Source: Bordetella parapertussis (GTDB taxonomy: Bacteria; Pseudomonadota; Gammaproteobacteria; Burkholderiales; Burkholderiaceae_B). Taken from it: a stretch of DNA of 8,386 bases. Below, piece by piece: positions 1 to 6,316 of this stretch; position 1 is the stretch's first letter; each line of letters opens with the position of its first letter. Both the position numbers and the translations under genes were made by a program. The stretch lies in the NCBI GenBank assembly GCA_945869355.1, contig CAMBPA010000041.1:1-8386 (forward strand). Reading direction: 5' to 3'. Below the pieces are notes generated by a model. That model saw only the letters and a list, made by a program, of their open reading frames with translations. It was not told the origin of the DNA and did not search any database.

Positions 1-395
1 GCACTTTCACGGATGAGCCCTTTATGCGTGAACATGCAAAAGGCTTATATCGTGCGGGCTTTAGTCTCTACCCCGTTTGCAATAGCAAAGGCTGGCGCGA
101 GGATCCCATCCTTGGACCATACTGGGGACCCGTACTTGTATTTACCGCAGGCAAAGATACTGCAACTCCACCCGATCGCTGCCCGACGCGCGTTTTTAAG
201 GACGCGACTGCTTGGACACACTACCCGGCGGCCACGCACGGATGGGACACCTCAAATCGTGGCGCTCACACACCGTCAGTAGACGGCGAGTGCGGCAAGG
301 CCTTAAATGTCTATAACCGTTTTGCAGTGTGTCGCTCTGATTCTACGACTCAAGACATGCATCAGAAAATAAAGGCCTTTGTTGAAGGTCTTTAG
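1..395 (+). CDS. Dienelactone hydrolase family protein (5'-truncated, C-terminal part)
   Basis: The reading frame is open from base 3 at the left edge to the TAG at 393-395, so the N-terminus is missing and about 130 residues are visible. The internal ATG at 24 is unlikely to be the real start, because family-like sequence continues upstream of it. The visible part resembles the C-terminal half of dienelactone hydrolase (DLH) alpha/beta-hydrolases. It has a strand ending in SLYPVC, then a strand followed by AGKDTATP, whose Asp (codon 156-158) fits the catalytic acid. Next comes YPAATHGWD, whose His (codon 237-239) fits the catalytic base, and then a C-terminal helix. The nucleophile (Cys or Ser) would lie off the window. 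DLH relatives hydrolyse lactones and esters, classically in chloroaromatic breakdown, but many members have unknown substrates. Four Cys residues in the visible part could suit an exported, disulfide-bonded protein; this is a guess. It converges on the ParD-like gene with 50 bp between stop codons. Confidence 0.8.
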   Translation, partial: TFTDEPFMREHAKGLYRAGFSLYPVCNSKGWREDPILGPYWGPVLVFTAGKDTATPPDRCPTRVFKDATAWTHYPAATHGWDTSNRGAHTPSVDGECGKALNVYNRFAVCRSDSTTQDMHQKIKAFVEGL

Positions 396-445
396 CCTAC
401 CGGATAAGATCCAATTAATAATCGGTCTGATATGAGCCGACAAAT

Positions 446-661
446 TTACTGTGCAATTTTTGTATAGCCCTGAGTGATCACGTCCACTCTAGCAATTAAA
501 AGATCCCGAACGAATTCGATCGGCAGCTCCGGATTATCTAAGGCAGCTTTGCCTAGCATCGCCCAAAACTCAAATTGACTTGCAACCGTGCGCCGCTCAA
601 TAGTCGCGTGCGCCTTAACCTTCTCATAAAAATCATCATTGATAAGAACAGACCTACTCAT
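446..661 (-). CDS. ParD-like ribbon-helix-helix protein (orphan antitoxin family)
   Basis: This is a 71-residue protein matching, by eye, the ParD-like antitoxin family (Pfam ParD_like). The N-terminal SRSVLIND segment reads as the DNA-contacting beta strand. It is followed by a helix (about 9-22), the RRTVASQFEFWAMLGKAA helix (about 23-40) and the family's NPELPIEFVRDLL segment (43-55). Such proteins dimerise and bind operator DNA, and true ParD proteins also neutralise a ParE-type toxin. No toxin-like reading frame lies on either side: the next gene on the left is a convergent hydrolase, and the right side is a 219-bp control region. It may therefore be a solitary regulator or the remnant of a lost pair. 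A TTG at 667 could extend it by two residues, but GGGAAG abuts that TTG and sits 6 nt from the ATG at 661, so the ATG is preferred. Confidence 0.8.
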   Translation of the reverse strand: MSRSVLINDDFYEKVKAHATIERRTVASQFEFWAMLGKAALDNPELPIEFVRDLLIARVDVITQGYTKIAQ

Positions 662-667
662 ACTCAA

Positions 668-673
668 CTTCCC
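668..673 (-). promoter_or_regulatory. Ribosome binding site deciding the start of the ParD-like gene
   Basis: GGGAAG on the minus strand lies 6 nt before the ATG at 661 and directly against the alternative TTG at 667. The spacing supports the ATG as the start. Confidence 0.55.
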
Positions 674-681
674 GTTTCACT

Positions 682-710
682 TTTACAGCAACGGTAGCAG
701 ACAATTGCAA
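682..710 (-). promoter_or_regulatory. Candidate sigma-70 promoter of the ParD-like gene
   Basis: On the minus strand TTGCAA (705-710) and TGTAAA (682-687) are separated by 17 bp. Each matches four of six consensus bases. Transcription would begin near 675, which leaves a very short leader that just includes the ribosome binding site. It is found by eye only; the close fit of spacing and position is the main support. Confidence 0.35.
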
Positions 711-722
711 TTTAAGAATTGC
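707..722. repeat. Inverted repeat at the ParD-like promoter, possible operator
   Basis: GCAATT (707-712) and AATTGC (717-722) form a perfect 6-bp inverted repeat around the 4-bp spacer TAAG. The left arm overlaps the candidate -35 element of the ParD-like gene. Ribbon-helix-helix antitoxins commonly bind short palindromes in their own promoters, so autoregulation is an attractive inference. A short AT-rich palindrome can also arise by chance. Confidence 0.35.
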
Positions 723-818
723 GCTTGAGGTCCCTGCTCTGCACGCCAGCCACCGCTAACTTATGCACTAAAAGGCTGGGCAACAGTCGTTGTTCGAGTC
801 ATTTTGTAGCTAGACCTT

Positions 819-846
819 TTGTTTTTTACTCATGCTGCGTTAATCT
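819..846 (+). promoter_or_regulatory. Weak candidate promoter of Bug receptor 1
   Basis: TTGTTT (819-824) and TAATCT (841-846) are 16 bp apart and end 34 bp before the start codon at 881. The -10 match is poor (three of six), so this marks the likely promoter zone rather than a firm site. The ribosome binding site GGAGA at 870-874 is clear. Confidence 0.25.
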
Positions 847-880
847 AAGCAGAACAACTTAAAAATTATGGAGACATAAC

Positions 881-1870
881 ATGGGTACTAATTGGATGTG
901 GTCGTCGTTTGGGCGGCGAATTTTCTTAGCCTTTTGCGGTGTGTTGTTCGCAACCCATGCATTCTCTCAAACCAACTACCCGTCTCAGCCCATTCGGTTA
1001 ATCGTCAGCTTTGCTGCCGGCGGGCCTACTGATATCTTTGCACGCGTTGTGGCATCGAAGCTGGAAAAAGAATTAGGCCAACCCATCATTGTTGAGAACA
1101 AGCCAGGCGGTGGCTCAAATATCGGCTCAGAGTTTGTGGCTAAAGCCAAACCAGATGGATATACCTTGCTGGTTGGTACGGTGGCTAACGCCACGAACAT
1201 GGGGATCTATAAGAATCTTGGCTATGACACGGCACGCGACTTTGTGCCGATCACACAAATCATGTCATCGCCAAGCGTACTGGTTGTGAATATCAACTTA
1301 CCAATACGCACGTTAGATGAGCTCATCGCCTATATTAAATCTAGGCCTGGTAAACTTAGCTATGCATCCTCTGGTGCAGGCGGTATGCAACATCATGCTG
1401 GCGAGTTACTCAAGCTGCGCGCAGGTATCGATGCACTTCACATTCCGTACAAAGGCGCTGCACCGGCACTGACTGATGTGATTGGCGGGACTGTAGACTT
1501 TGGATTTAAAACGGCCAGCGGCGTGATGCCTGCGATACTAAGCGGTAAGGTGCGTCCCATCGCGGTTGCTGGCAGCGCGCGTCTTGCACAGCTGCCCGAC
1601 GTACCCACAATGGCTGAGGCCGGCATGCCAGACCTTGAGGCGGACTCTTGGAATGGTCTATTTGCGCCAGCCGGCACCCCACCCGCGATTATCAACCGCT
1701 TAGCCCAGGCCACCATCGCTATTCTCAAGACGCAGGAGATCAAGGACCGTTTCGCTGCGATTTCTGCCGTTCCTGCGGGAAGTTCTCCAGAAGAGTTTTC
1801 AAAATATGTGCGGGCGGAGATCGCTAAGTGGGGGATGGTAGCGAAACAAGCGAACGTTCAATTGAACTAG
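881..1870 (+). CDS. Bug-family TTT substrate-binding receptor 1 (periplasmic)
   Basis: This 329-residue protein has the full Bug/TctC receptor architecture and the usual family length. A signal peptide has a hydrophobic core at about 14-27 and probable cleavage at AFS|Q (29/30). The mature protein opens with YPSQPIRLIVSFAAGG and the loop GGPTD (47-51), then GQPIIVENKPGGG (66-78), KPDGYTLL (90-97), SSGAGG (163-168), HIPYKGAAPALTDV (187-200) and PTMAEAG (242-248). Family members are two-domain periplasmic proteins that close on small carboxylates such as citrate, dicarboxylates, acidic amino acids or aromatic acids, and deliver them to TctA/TctB permeases. The ligand here cannot be read from sequence. 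The GGPTD loop and the HH pair at 171-172 differ from the other two receptors in the window, which suggests a different ligand. No tctA or tctB is nearby. The ATG at 881 is supported by GGAGA placed 6 nt upstream. Confidence 0.93.
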   Translation: MGTNWMWSSFGRRIFLAFCGVLFATHAFSQTNYPSQPIRLIVSFAAGGPTDIFARVVASKLEKELGQPIIVENKPGGGSNIGSEFVAKAKPDGYTLLVGTVANATNMGIYKNLGYDTARDFVPITQIMSSPSVLVVNINLPIRTLDELIAYIKSRPGKLSYASSGAGGMQHHAGELLKLRAGIDALHIPYKGAAPALTDVIGGTVDFGFKTASGVMPAILSGKVRPIAVAGSARLAQLPDVPTMAEAGMPDLEADSWNGLFAPAGTPPAIINRLAQATIAILKTQEIKDRFAAISAVPAGSSPEEFSKYVRAEIAKWGMVAKQANVQLN

Positions 1871-1927
1871 TCTGCTTGAGACGCTCACGTCATGGTCGTG
1901 TCACGTGCGTGTCACCAAAAGCTGTTA

Positions 1928-2007
1928 ATTTCAAAATTTGGTGCGACTGACAATTGACTGACCATCACTTGTCAGCAACCAACATACTGATTTCAAATTC
2001 GGCGCGA
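1928..2007. repeat. Imperfect direct repeats flanking an inverted repeat
   Basis: Within the 156-bp gap between Bug receptor 1 and the metallophosphoesterase, the element 1928-1946 (ATTTCAAAATTTGGTGCGA) recurs at 1990-2007 with one base deleted and two changed, 62 bp on. Between the copies CTGACAA (1947-1953) and TTGTCAG (1969-1975) form a perfect 7-bp inverted repeat with a 15-nt loop. No U-rich run follows, so an intrinsic terminator is not supported. The layout could be paired binding sites for a regulator of the downstream gene, or a degenerate duplication. Confidence 0.4.
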
Positions 2008-2015
2008 ATATAGGC

Positions 2016-2019
2016 GGAG
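2016..2019 (+). promoter_or_regulatory. Ribosome binding site supporting a GTG start
   Basis: GGAG at 2016-2019 lies 7 nt before the GTG at 2027. The signal peptide begins directly at this codon, and no ATG falls in frame before the hydrophobic core. Confidence 0.6.
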
Positions 2020-2026
2020 AATTTTT

Positions 2027-2980
2027 GTGTCTGTTTTTTTACGTATTTGCATAGCAGTCTTTTGCCTTAGCACTACGGCTAGCGCGTGCCTGGCGCAGCA
2101 GTTCTCATTTGTTGCACTCGGCGATCATCCTTATGGCATCGCTGAAAAGTCCTACCCACCCTACCGCGCACTGATTGCGGCCATTAATCGTCAAAAGCCT
2201 AGCTTCTCGGTGCATGTCGGCGACTTCAAAAGCGGCTCAACAGTTTGTTCAGATCAAGAGCTCAACGAACAACTAAAGCACTTTTCCATGTTCGACCAAG
2301 GGGTCGTCTACACACCGGGCGACAACGAGTGGACCGACTGTCATCGTCGTAGCAACGGGGGCTATGAACCAACCGAGCGCTTAGCGAAGCTTCGACAGAT
2401 GTTTTTTCGGATGGGGCAGTCCTTGGGTAAACACCCCATTGCGTTAACAAACCAAGCGCAGGAACAACCAGCGTTTTCTGACTACATTGAAAACCAACGC
2501 TGGGTGTACCATGACGTACTGTTTGTGACCGTACACATTGTTGGTAGCAATAATAATTTTGAAGTCAGGGACCCGCGAGCAACTCAAGAGTTCTTTCAAC
2601 GCGATGCGGCGAACATTGCATGGATTCGCGCTGCGTTTGAAGAGGCCAAACATAAGAATTACAAAGCTCTCGTTTTTGCGTTTCAAGCAGATGTGTTGAT
2701 TAGTCGATCTATGTGGGAAGACTTTCCTGCCTGGTCAGGGTTCCGCAATAGCGTGGGCGACACCTTGCTTCCGCTGGCACACGATTGGGGCAAGCCAGTC
2801 TTATTGATTCATGGTGATGGCCATCAATATCATTTCGACCAACCGTTTAAGCTTAAAAAGAAAACAATAAGCAACCTGAGTCGATTAGAAGTTCCGGGCG
2901 CCTCTGATGTGCGGGCAGTGCGCGTGACTGTCGATCCCTCCGCTGAGGCCATGTTCGCCGTGGAAGCCATCAGGCCTTAA
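2027..2980 (+). CDS. Exported calcineurin-like metallophosphoesterase family protein
   Basis: This 317-residue protein has a signal peptide (hydrophobic core about 4-18, probable cleavage CLA|Q at 23/24). The ordered motifs recall calcineurin-like metallophosphoesterases: ALGDHPYG (30-37), VHVGDFKSG (63-70), YTPGDNEW (95-102) and LLIHGDGHQYH (259-269). These correspond to the metal-binding blocks D-x-H, GD, GNH[D/E] and GH-x-H of the superfamily, but several are altered. GDNEW replaces GNHD/E, and the first block has GDHPY in place of D-x-H. Cys74 and Cys105 sit in neighbouring loops and could form a disulfide in the periplasm. The family cleaves phosphate mono- or diesters; activity and substrate here are unknown. 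The GTG start gives an intact leader. It lies 156 bp after Bug receptor 1 and 90 bp before the lipoprotein hydrolase on the same strand, so co-transcription is possible but not shown. Confidence 0.75.
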   Translation: MSVFLRICIAVFCLSTTASACLAQQFSFVALGDHPYGIAEKSYPPYRALIAAINRQKPSFSVHVGDFKSGSTVCSDQELNEQLKHFSMFDQGVVYTPGDNEWTDCHRRSNGGYEPTERLAKLRQMFFRMGQSLGKHPIALTNQAQEQPAFSDYIENQRWVYHDVLFVTVHIVGSNNNFEVRDPRATQEFFQRDAANIAWIRAAFEEAKHKNYKALVFAFQADVLISRSMWEDFPAWSGFRNSVGDTLLPLAHDWGKPVLLIHGDGHQYHFDQPFKLKKKTISNLSRLEVPGASDVRAVRVTVDPSAEAMFAVEAIRP

Positions 2981-2988
2981 GCGCACGG

Positions 2989-3017
2989 TTGACTCCTGTC
3001 CAATAAAGGCTTAAAAC
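2989..3017 (+). promoter_or_regulatory. Candidate sigma-70 promoter of the lipoprotein alpha/beta-hydrolase
   Basis: TTGACT (2989-2994, five of six consensus bases) and TAAAAC (3012-3017, four of six) are separated by an ideal 17 bp. They begin 9 bp after the metallophosphoesterase stop and give a leader of about 47 nt with GGAGA at 3062-3066. This is the best promoter match seen by eye in the window, and suggests the hydrolase can be transcribed on its own. Confidence 0.5.
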
Positions 3018-3070
3018 AAGTAAACCATCGGCTACCGACCGAGGATTCTCACATACACGCTGGAGACATC

Positions 3071-4156
3071 ATGCAAAATCAAATCACTACACGGCTTGCT
3101 CGGCTGTTTGCTATCGCCCTAACCGGACTCACTCTTGCTGCACTCAGTGGCTGCGCGATGCACTCGGGCACAGAAGGCACCAAGATTACAGCTGCCGCAA
3201 ACGAACAAATCGTGATGGAAGAGTTCATGGTGCCCAGCGGCGACGCCGGGATTAATCTTTATGTTCGCAACAAGCGGTTGAAGTCCACTACCAGCTTTAA
3301 TAAAGACAACGTGGTCTTGTTTGTACATGGTGCAACCTACCCTTCAGAGACCGGTTTTGACCTCAGGCTTGATGGACTATCGTGGATGGATGTCATGGCA
3401 CAGCAAGGCTATGACGTCTATCTGGTCGACATACGCGGTTACGGCAAATCAACCCGCCCCGCGATCATGGACCAACCCGCGGCAGACAACAAACCCTTTG
3501 CTGACTCAGACACCGCCGCACGCGATTACGCTGCAGCAGCGGATTGGGTACGCAAGCGTCGTAACGTTGAGAAACTAAACGTTGTGGGCCACTCGTGGGG
3601 TACGGTGATCACGGCGCTCTATACAACACGCCACGCAGACAAAGTGAATCGCTTGGTTCTCTTTGCACCCGTCTGGATCCGCAAGACAGCTTCACTGACT
3701 GATGCTGGTGGCACACTAGGCGCCTACCGCACGGTCACGATCGACGCAGCGCGTAAGCGCAAAGCAACAGGCCTAAAGCCAGGCCAAAACCCACAGCCAG
3801 ATGCTTGGTTTGAAGCGTGGGCCGCTGCAACGTTTGAAAGCGACCCGGTCGGTTCTAAAGCCACACCGAAATTTGTACGCGCACCTAACGGCAGCGTGCA
3901 AGATGGCCGACTTTTTTGGAGTGCAGGCAAAGCAGTGTACGACCCCACTCTCATCACCGTCCCAACCATGCTGATTTTGGCTGAGTGGGATGCCGACACC
4001 CCACTCTACATGGCACAGACTCTGTACCCTCTCCTAACGAAATCAAAGGATAAGAAACTAATGGTCCTCAGCGAAGGTACGCATGGCATCATGAATGAAA
4101 TCAAACGTTTCGGCCTATTTAACGAAGTAGATCGTTTTTACAAAGACGGTCGCTAA
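3071..4156 (+). CDS. Alpha/beta-hydrolase lipoprotein
   Basis: This 361-residue protein has a lipoprotein signal peptide: Arg8 and Arg11, a hydrophobic core at 12-24, then the lipobox LSGC with Cys28. Ala29 at the +2 position gives no inner-membrane retention signal, so the outer membrane is likely. The fold is a classic alpha/beta-hydrolase. FVHGATY (84-90) supplies the oxyanion region, VDIRGYGKS (119-127) is the usual second strand-turn, and GHSWG (173-177) is the nucleophile elbow with Ser175. AEWDADTP (304-311) carries the probable acid Asp307, and EGTHGI (335-340) the base His338. The complete triad implies an active esterase, lipase or similar hydrolase facing the periplasm or outside; substrate unknown. 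A cap-like insertion spans about 200-290. The start is supported by GGAGA 4 nt upstream. It has its own candidate promoter, and it ends 9 bases from the convergent Bug receptor 2 stop codon. Confidence 0.88.
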   Translation: MQNQITTRLARLFAIALTGLTLAALSGCAMHSGTEGTKITAAANEQIVMEEFMVPSGDAGINLYVRNKRLKSTTSFNKDNVVLFVHGATYPSETGFDLRLDGLSWMDVMAQQGYDVYLVDIRGYGKSTRPAIMDQPAADNKPFADSDTAARDYAAAADWVRKRRNVEKLNVVGHSWGTVITALYTTRHADKVNRLVLFAPVWIRKTASLTDAGGTLGAYRTVTIDAARKRKATGLKPGQNPQPDAWFEAWAAATFESDPVGSKATPKFVRAPNGSVQDGRLFWSAGKAVYDPTLITVPTMLILAEWDADTPLYMAQTLYPLLTKSKDKKLMVLSEGTHGIMNEIKRFGLFNEVDRFYKDGR

Positions 4157-4165
4157 GTAGACCAG

Positions 4166-5140
4166 TCAGTTCTTGACATCAAATTTGCCCTGAGCGGCCA
4201 GCTTTTGCCAACGCTCAACTTGTTTCGATAGATAGGCGCCGTAAGCTTCGGGACTCCAGTCCCCAGGCTCCGCGCCTATTTGGTTAATTCGGGCACGTAC
4301 TTCCGGTGTCCGTAACCCTTCCAACAAAGCAGCCGAAAGTTTATCGATCACGGCCTTGGATGTCCCGGCGGGTGCAAGTAACCCAAATACCGCCATCATA
4401 TCTGTCTCAGGCAAACCAATCTCTTCTAAGGTTGGTAATTCTGGTGCCATCGGCCAACGCTTTGGAGATGTCACGGCCAACGCTTTGACCTTCCCCGACT
4501 TCGCATTCACCAACCCACTACTCAGGCTATCAAACATGATTTGCACGCGTCCAGCCAGCAAATCTACTTGCGCAGCAGCAGTACCCTTATAGGGGACGTG
4601 CACGATCGATGCACCGGTGGCACTTGCAAATAAAAGACCAGACAAATGACTGACCGTTCCTAAACCCGCTGATGCGTAGCTCAGTGAATTCTCCGCATTT
4701 TTACTGCGAACAAATGCGACAAGCTCCTTGACAGAATTAACAGGAAGACTTGGATGCACCACTAAGACGTTAGGTGCTGTCGCAATTAAGCCAACCGGCG
4801 CAAAGCGCGTCGTAATAAAGCTTTTAGGCTCACGATTAATGACTGGATTAACGATGTCGGCGGTAACATTCACGAGCAGCGTATTACCGTCGGGCTTTGC
4901 ATTGGCCACCGCATCAGCCGCAATCGACCCACTCGCACCAGCTCTATTCTCTACCACCACGGAAACACCCAGCTTCGCACTAAAAATCTCTGCAACAATT
5001 CGACCTGCAATATCGGACGGACCGCCCGGCGCAAAGCCGACGACCAGTCGAATGGGATCCTTATTGGGTGTCTGGGCCACTGTCACCGAACAGAACAACA
5101 GACATGCGAACGACAGTACAACTGAAGCAAATGCGGGCAT
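4166..5140 (-). CDS. Bug-family TTT substrate-binding receptor 2 (periplasmic)
   Basis: This 324-residue receptor has a signal peptide (core about 5-19, probable cleavage TVA|Q at 22/23). The mature protein begins unusually, lacking the common YP..PI opening and reading KDPIRLVVGFAPGG. Family landmarks follow: GGPSD (39-43), VVVENRAGASGS (61-72), AKPDGNTLLV (81-90), SYASAGLGTVSH (154-165), HVPYKGTAAAQVDLLAG (181-197), PELPTLEEIGLP (233-244) and FGLLAPAGT (252-260). The ligand loop GGPSD and the NTLL in place of the usual YTLL separate it from the two other receptors here, so it is not a recent duplicate. It is expected to bind a small carboxylate in the periplasm. The start is supported by GGAG 5 nt upstream of the ATG. 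It is transcribed away from Bug receptor 3 across a shared 192-bp region, and its end nearly touches the end of the lipoprotein hydrolase. Confidence 0.92.
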   Translation of the reverse strand: MPAFASVVLSFACLLFCSVTVAQTPNKDPIRLVVGFAPGGPSDIAGRIVAEIFSAKLGVSVVVENRAGASGSIAADAVANAKPDGNTLLVNVTADIVNPVINREPKSFITTRFAPVGLIATAPNVLVVHPSLPVNSVKELVAFVRSKNAENSLSYASAGLGTVSHLSGLLFASATGASIVHVPYKGTAAAQVDLLAGRVQIMFDSLSSGLVNAKSGKVKALAVTSPKRWPMAPELPTLEEIGLPETDMMAVFGLLAPAGTSKAVIDKLSAALLEGLRTPEVRARINQIGAEPGDWSPEAYGAYLSKQVERWQKLAAQGKFDVKN

Positions 5141-5179
5141 AGTATCTCCGAACTATTTTTGTTTATGCACACAAGGTAA

Positions 5180-5201
5180 CGCAAAACGATTAGTTTTTGC
5201 G
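5180..5201. promoter_or_regulatory. Inverted repeat in the divergent control region, possible operator
   Basis: CGCAAAA (5180-5186) and TTTTGCG (5195-5201) form a perfect 7-bp dyad with an 8-bp spacer. It lies 40 bp upstream of Bug receptor 2 and about 130 bp upstream of Bug receptor 3. The placement suits an operator for a dimeric regulator of the divergent pair. No regulator gene is present in the window, and the site is not matched to a named family. Confidence 0.4.
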
Positions 5202-5227
5202 ACACCACATTGAATATTTTTTGGGGT

Positions 5228-5270
5228 AGCGCGTTTATGATTGATTTGTTATGGTCTAGCTAAGCGCGTT
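5228..5270. repeat. Direct repeat AGCGCGTT upstream of Bug receptor 3
   Basis: AGCGCGTT occurs at 5228-5235 and again at 5263-5270, offset by 35 bp, on the upstream side of Bug receptor 3. The second copy lies in the likely promoter zone; no convincing -10 hexamer was identified there. It is short enough that chance cannot be excluded. Confidence 0.25.
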
Positions 5271-5332
5271 ACTAACAAAGGCGCTCTGAAACCAACGGAA
5301 TGCTTTAGCATCGATTAGAACTTGGAGACAAA

Positions 5333-6316
5333 ATGGGAAGTTCATACAAAACCATCTTAGGATGTGCGCTAACGCTTAGTTGCGCAGTCGTTACTCACAC
5401 GGCGATCGCACAAACAAGCGACTATCCAAACAAACCAATCAAGATCGTCGTGGGCTTTACGCCTGGCGGCTCCACTGACGCCATTGGGAGGCAAATTGCT
5501 AACTCTTTTAGCAAGATCCTAGGGCAGTCCGTCATAGTAGAAAACAAACCTGGGGCCAACGGAAACTTGGCAACAGACTTTGTACGCCGAGCGCCACCTG
5601 ATGGCTACACCATTTTCTACACTTCGATCGGACACGTCACCAATCCACTGATTTACAAAGATGCCAAATACGATCCCATCAAGGATTTCACACCGATCGG
5701 TCAGGTGCTGGCCGGACCCAACATACTTGTGGTGCCCCCCAACTCAAGATTTAAGAATCTGAAAGAACTGATTGATTATGGCCGCGCGAATCCAGGAAAA
5801 ATCAACTTCGCCTCATCGGGTATAGGCTCTTCCTTACACTTATCTGGAGAGTTATTTAAGCAGCTGTCTGGTGTCGATATGGTCCATATCCCCTACAAAG
5901 GTGCTGGGAGTCTTATGCCACACCTCATGTCAGGGCAAGTGGACCTCGCCTTCCCCAATCTGCCTACGGGCGTGTCATTAGTCGAGCAGGGTCAGCTGCG
6001 CGCGCTTGGTGTCACGACAGCCACACGCTCCAATGCAGCACCAACTATCCCAACGATTGCGGAAGCAGGCGTGCCCAATTACGATATGTCGACCTGGTAC
6101 GGCCTAGTAGGACCTGCCGACTTACCAGCGCCAGTACTAAAGAAACTAACTGACGCGTTGGCCCAAACAATGAATGATCCAGAGTTTAGAAGTCGCTTGG
6201 TCACGCAAGGCATGGATCCCAAGGGCTCTTCACCGGCGGAGTTCACAAAATTTATACAGGCAGAGTCGGCGCGCTGGGCGGCGATATTAAAAGAAATGAA
6301 TGTCTCGGCAAATTAA
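5333..6316 (+). CDS. Bug-family TTT substrate-binding receptor 3 (periplasmic)
   Basis: This 327-residue receptor has a signal peptide (core about 8-24, probable cleavage AIA|Q at 26/27). The mature protein starts with TSDYPNKPIKIVVGFTPGG. Landmarks are GGSTD (45-49), GQSVIVENKPGANG (64-77), PPDGYTIFY (88-96), FASSGIGSSLHLSGELF (159-175), HIPYKGAGSLMPHLMSGQVDLAF (185-207), PTIAEAGVP (240-248) and WYGLVGPADLP (255-265). The GGSTD loop is the commoner Bug form and differs from GGPTD and GGPSD in the other two, again pointing to a separate ligand. The start is supported by GGAGA 4 nt before the ATG at 5333. A long leader (about 190 bp to the divergent gene) leaves room for regulation. The TAA at 6314-6316 is followed within 2 nt by the left arm of a strong hairpin shared with the convergent small gene. 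Confidence 0.93.
   Translation: MGSSYKTILGCALTLSCAVVTHTAIAQTSDYPNKPIKIVVGFTPGGSTDAIGRQIANSFSKILGQSVIVENKPGANGNLATDFVRRAPPDGYTIFYTSIGHVTNPLIYKDAKYDPIKDFTPIGQVLAGPNILVVPPNSRFKNLKELIDYGRANPGKINFASSGIGSSLHLSGELFKQLSGVDMVHIPYKGAGSLMPHLMSGQVDLAFPNLPTGVSLVEQGQLRALGVTTATRSNAAPTIPTIAEAGVPNYDMSTWYGLVGPADLPAPVLKKLTDALAQTMNDPEFRSRLVTQGMDPKGSSPAEFTKFIQAESARWAAILKEMNVSAN

Noticed and set aside
396..445. Possible bidirectional terminator between the DLH-family and ParD-like genes
   Set aside because: Only a 4-bp TCGG/CCGA stem with a 10-nt loop is visible and the U-run is poor.
1438..1743. 101-codon open frame on the minus strand inside Bug receptor 1
   Set aside because: A shadow of the receptor gene, with no family resemblance.
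4728..5213. 161-codon open frame on the plus strand opposite Bug receptor 2
   Set aside because: It lies antisense to a clearly coding receptor, has no recognisable domain, and contains the expected mirror composition of the real gene.
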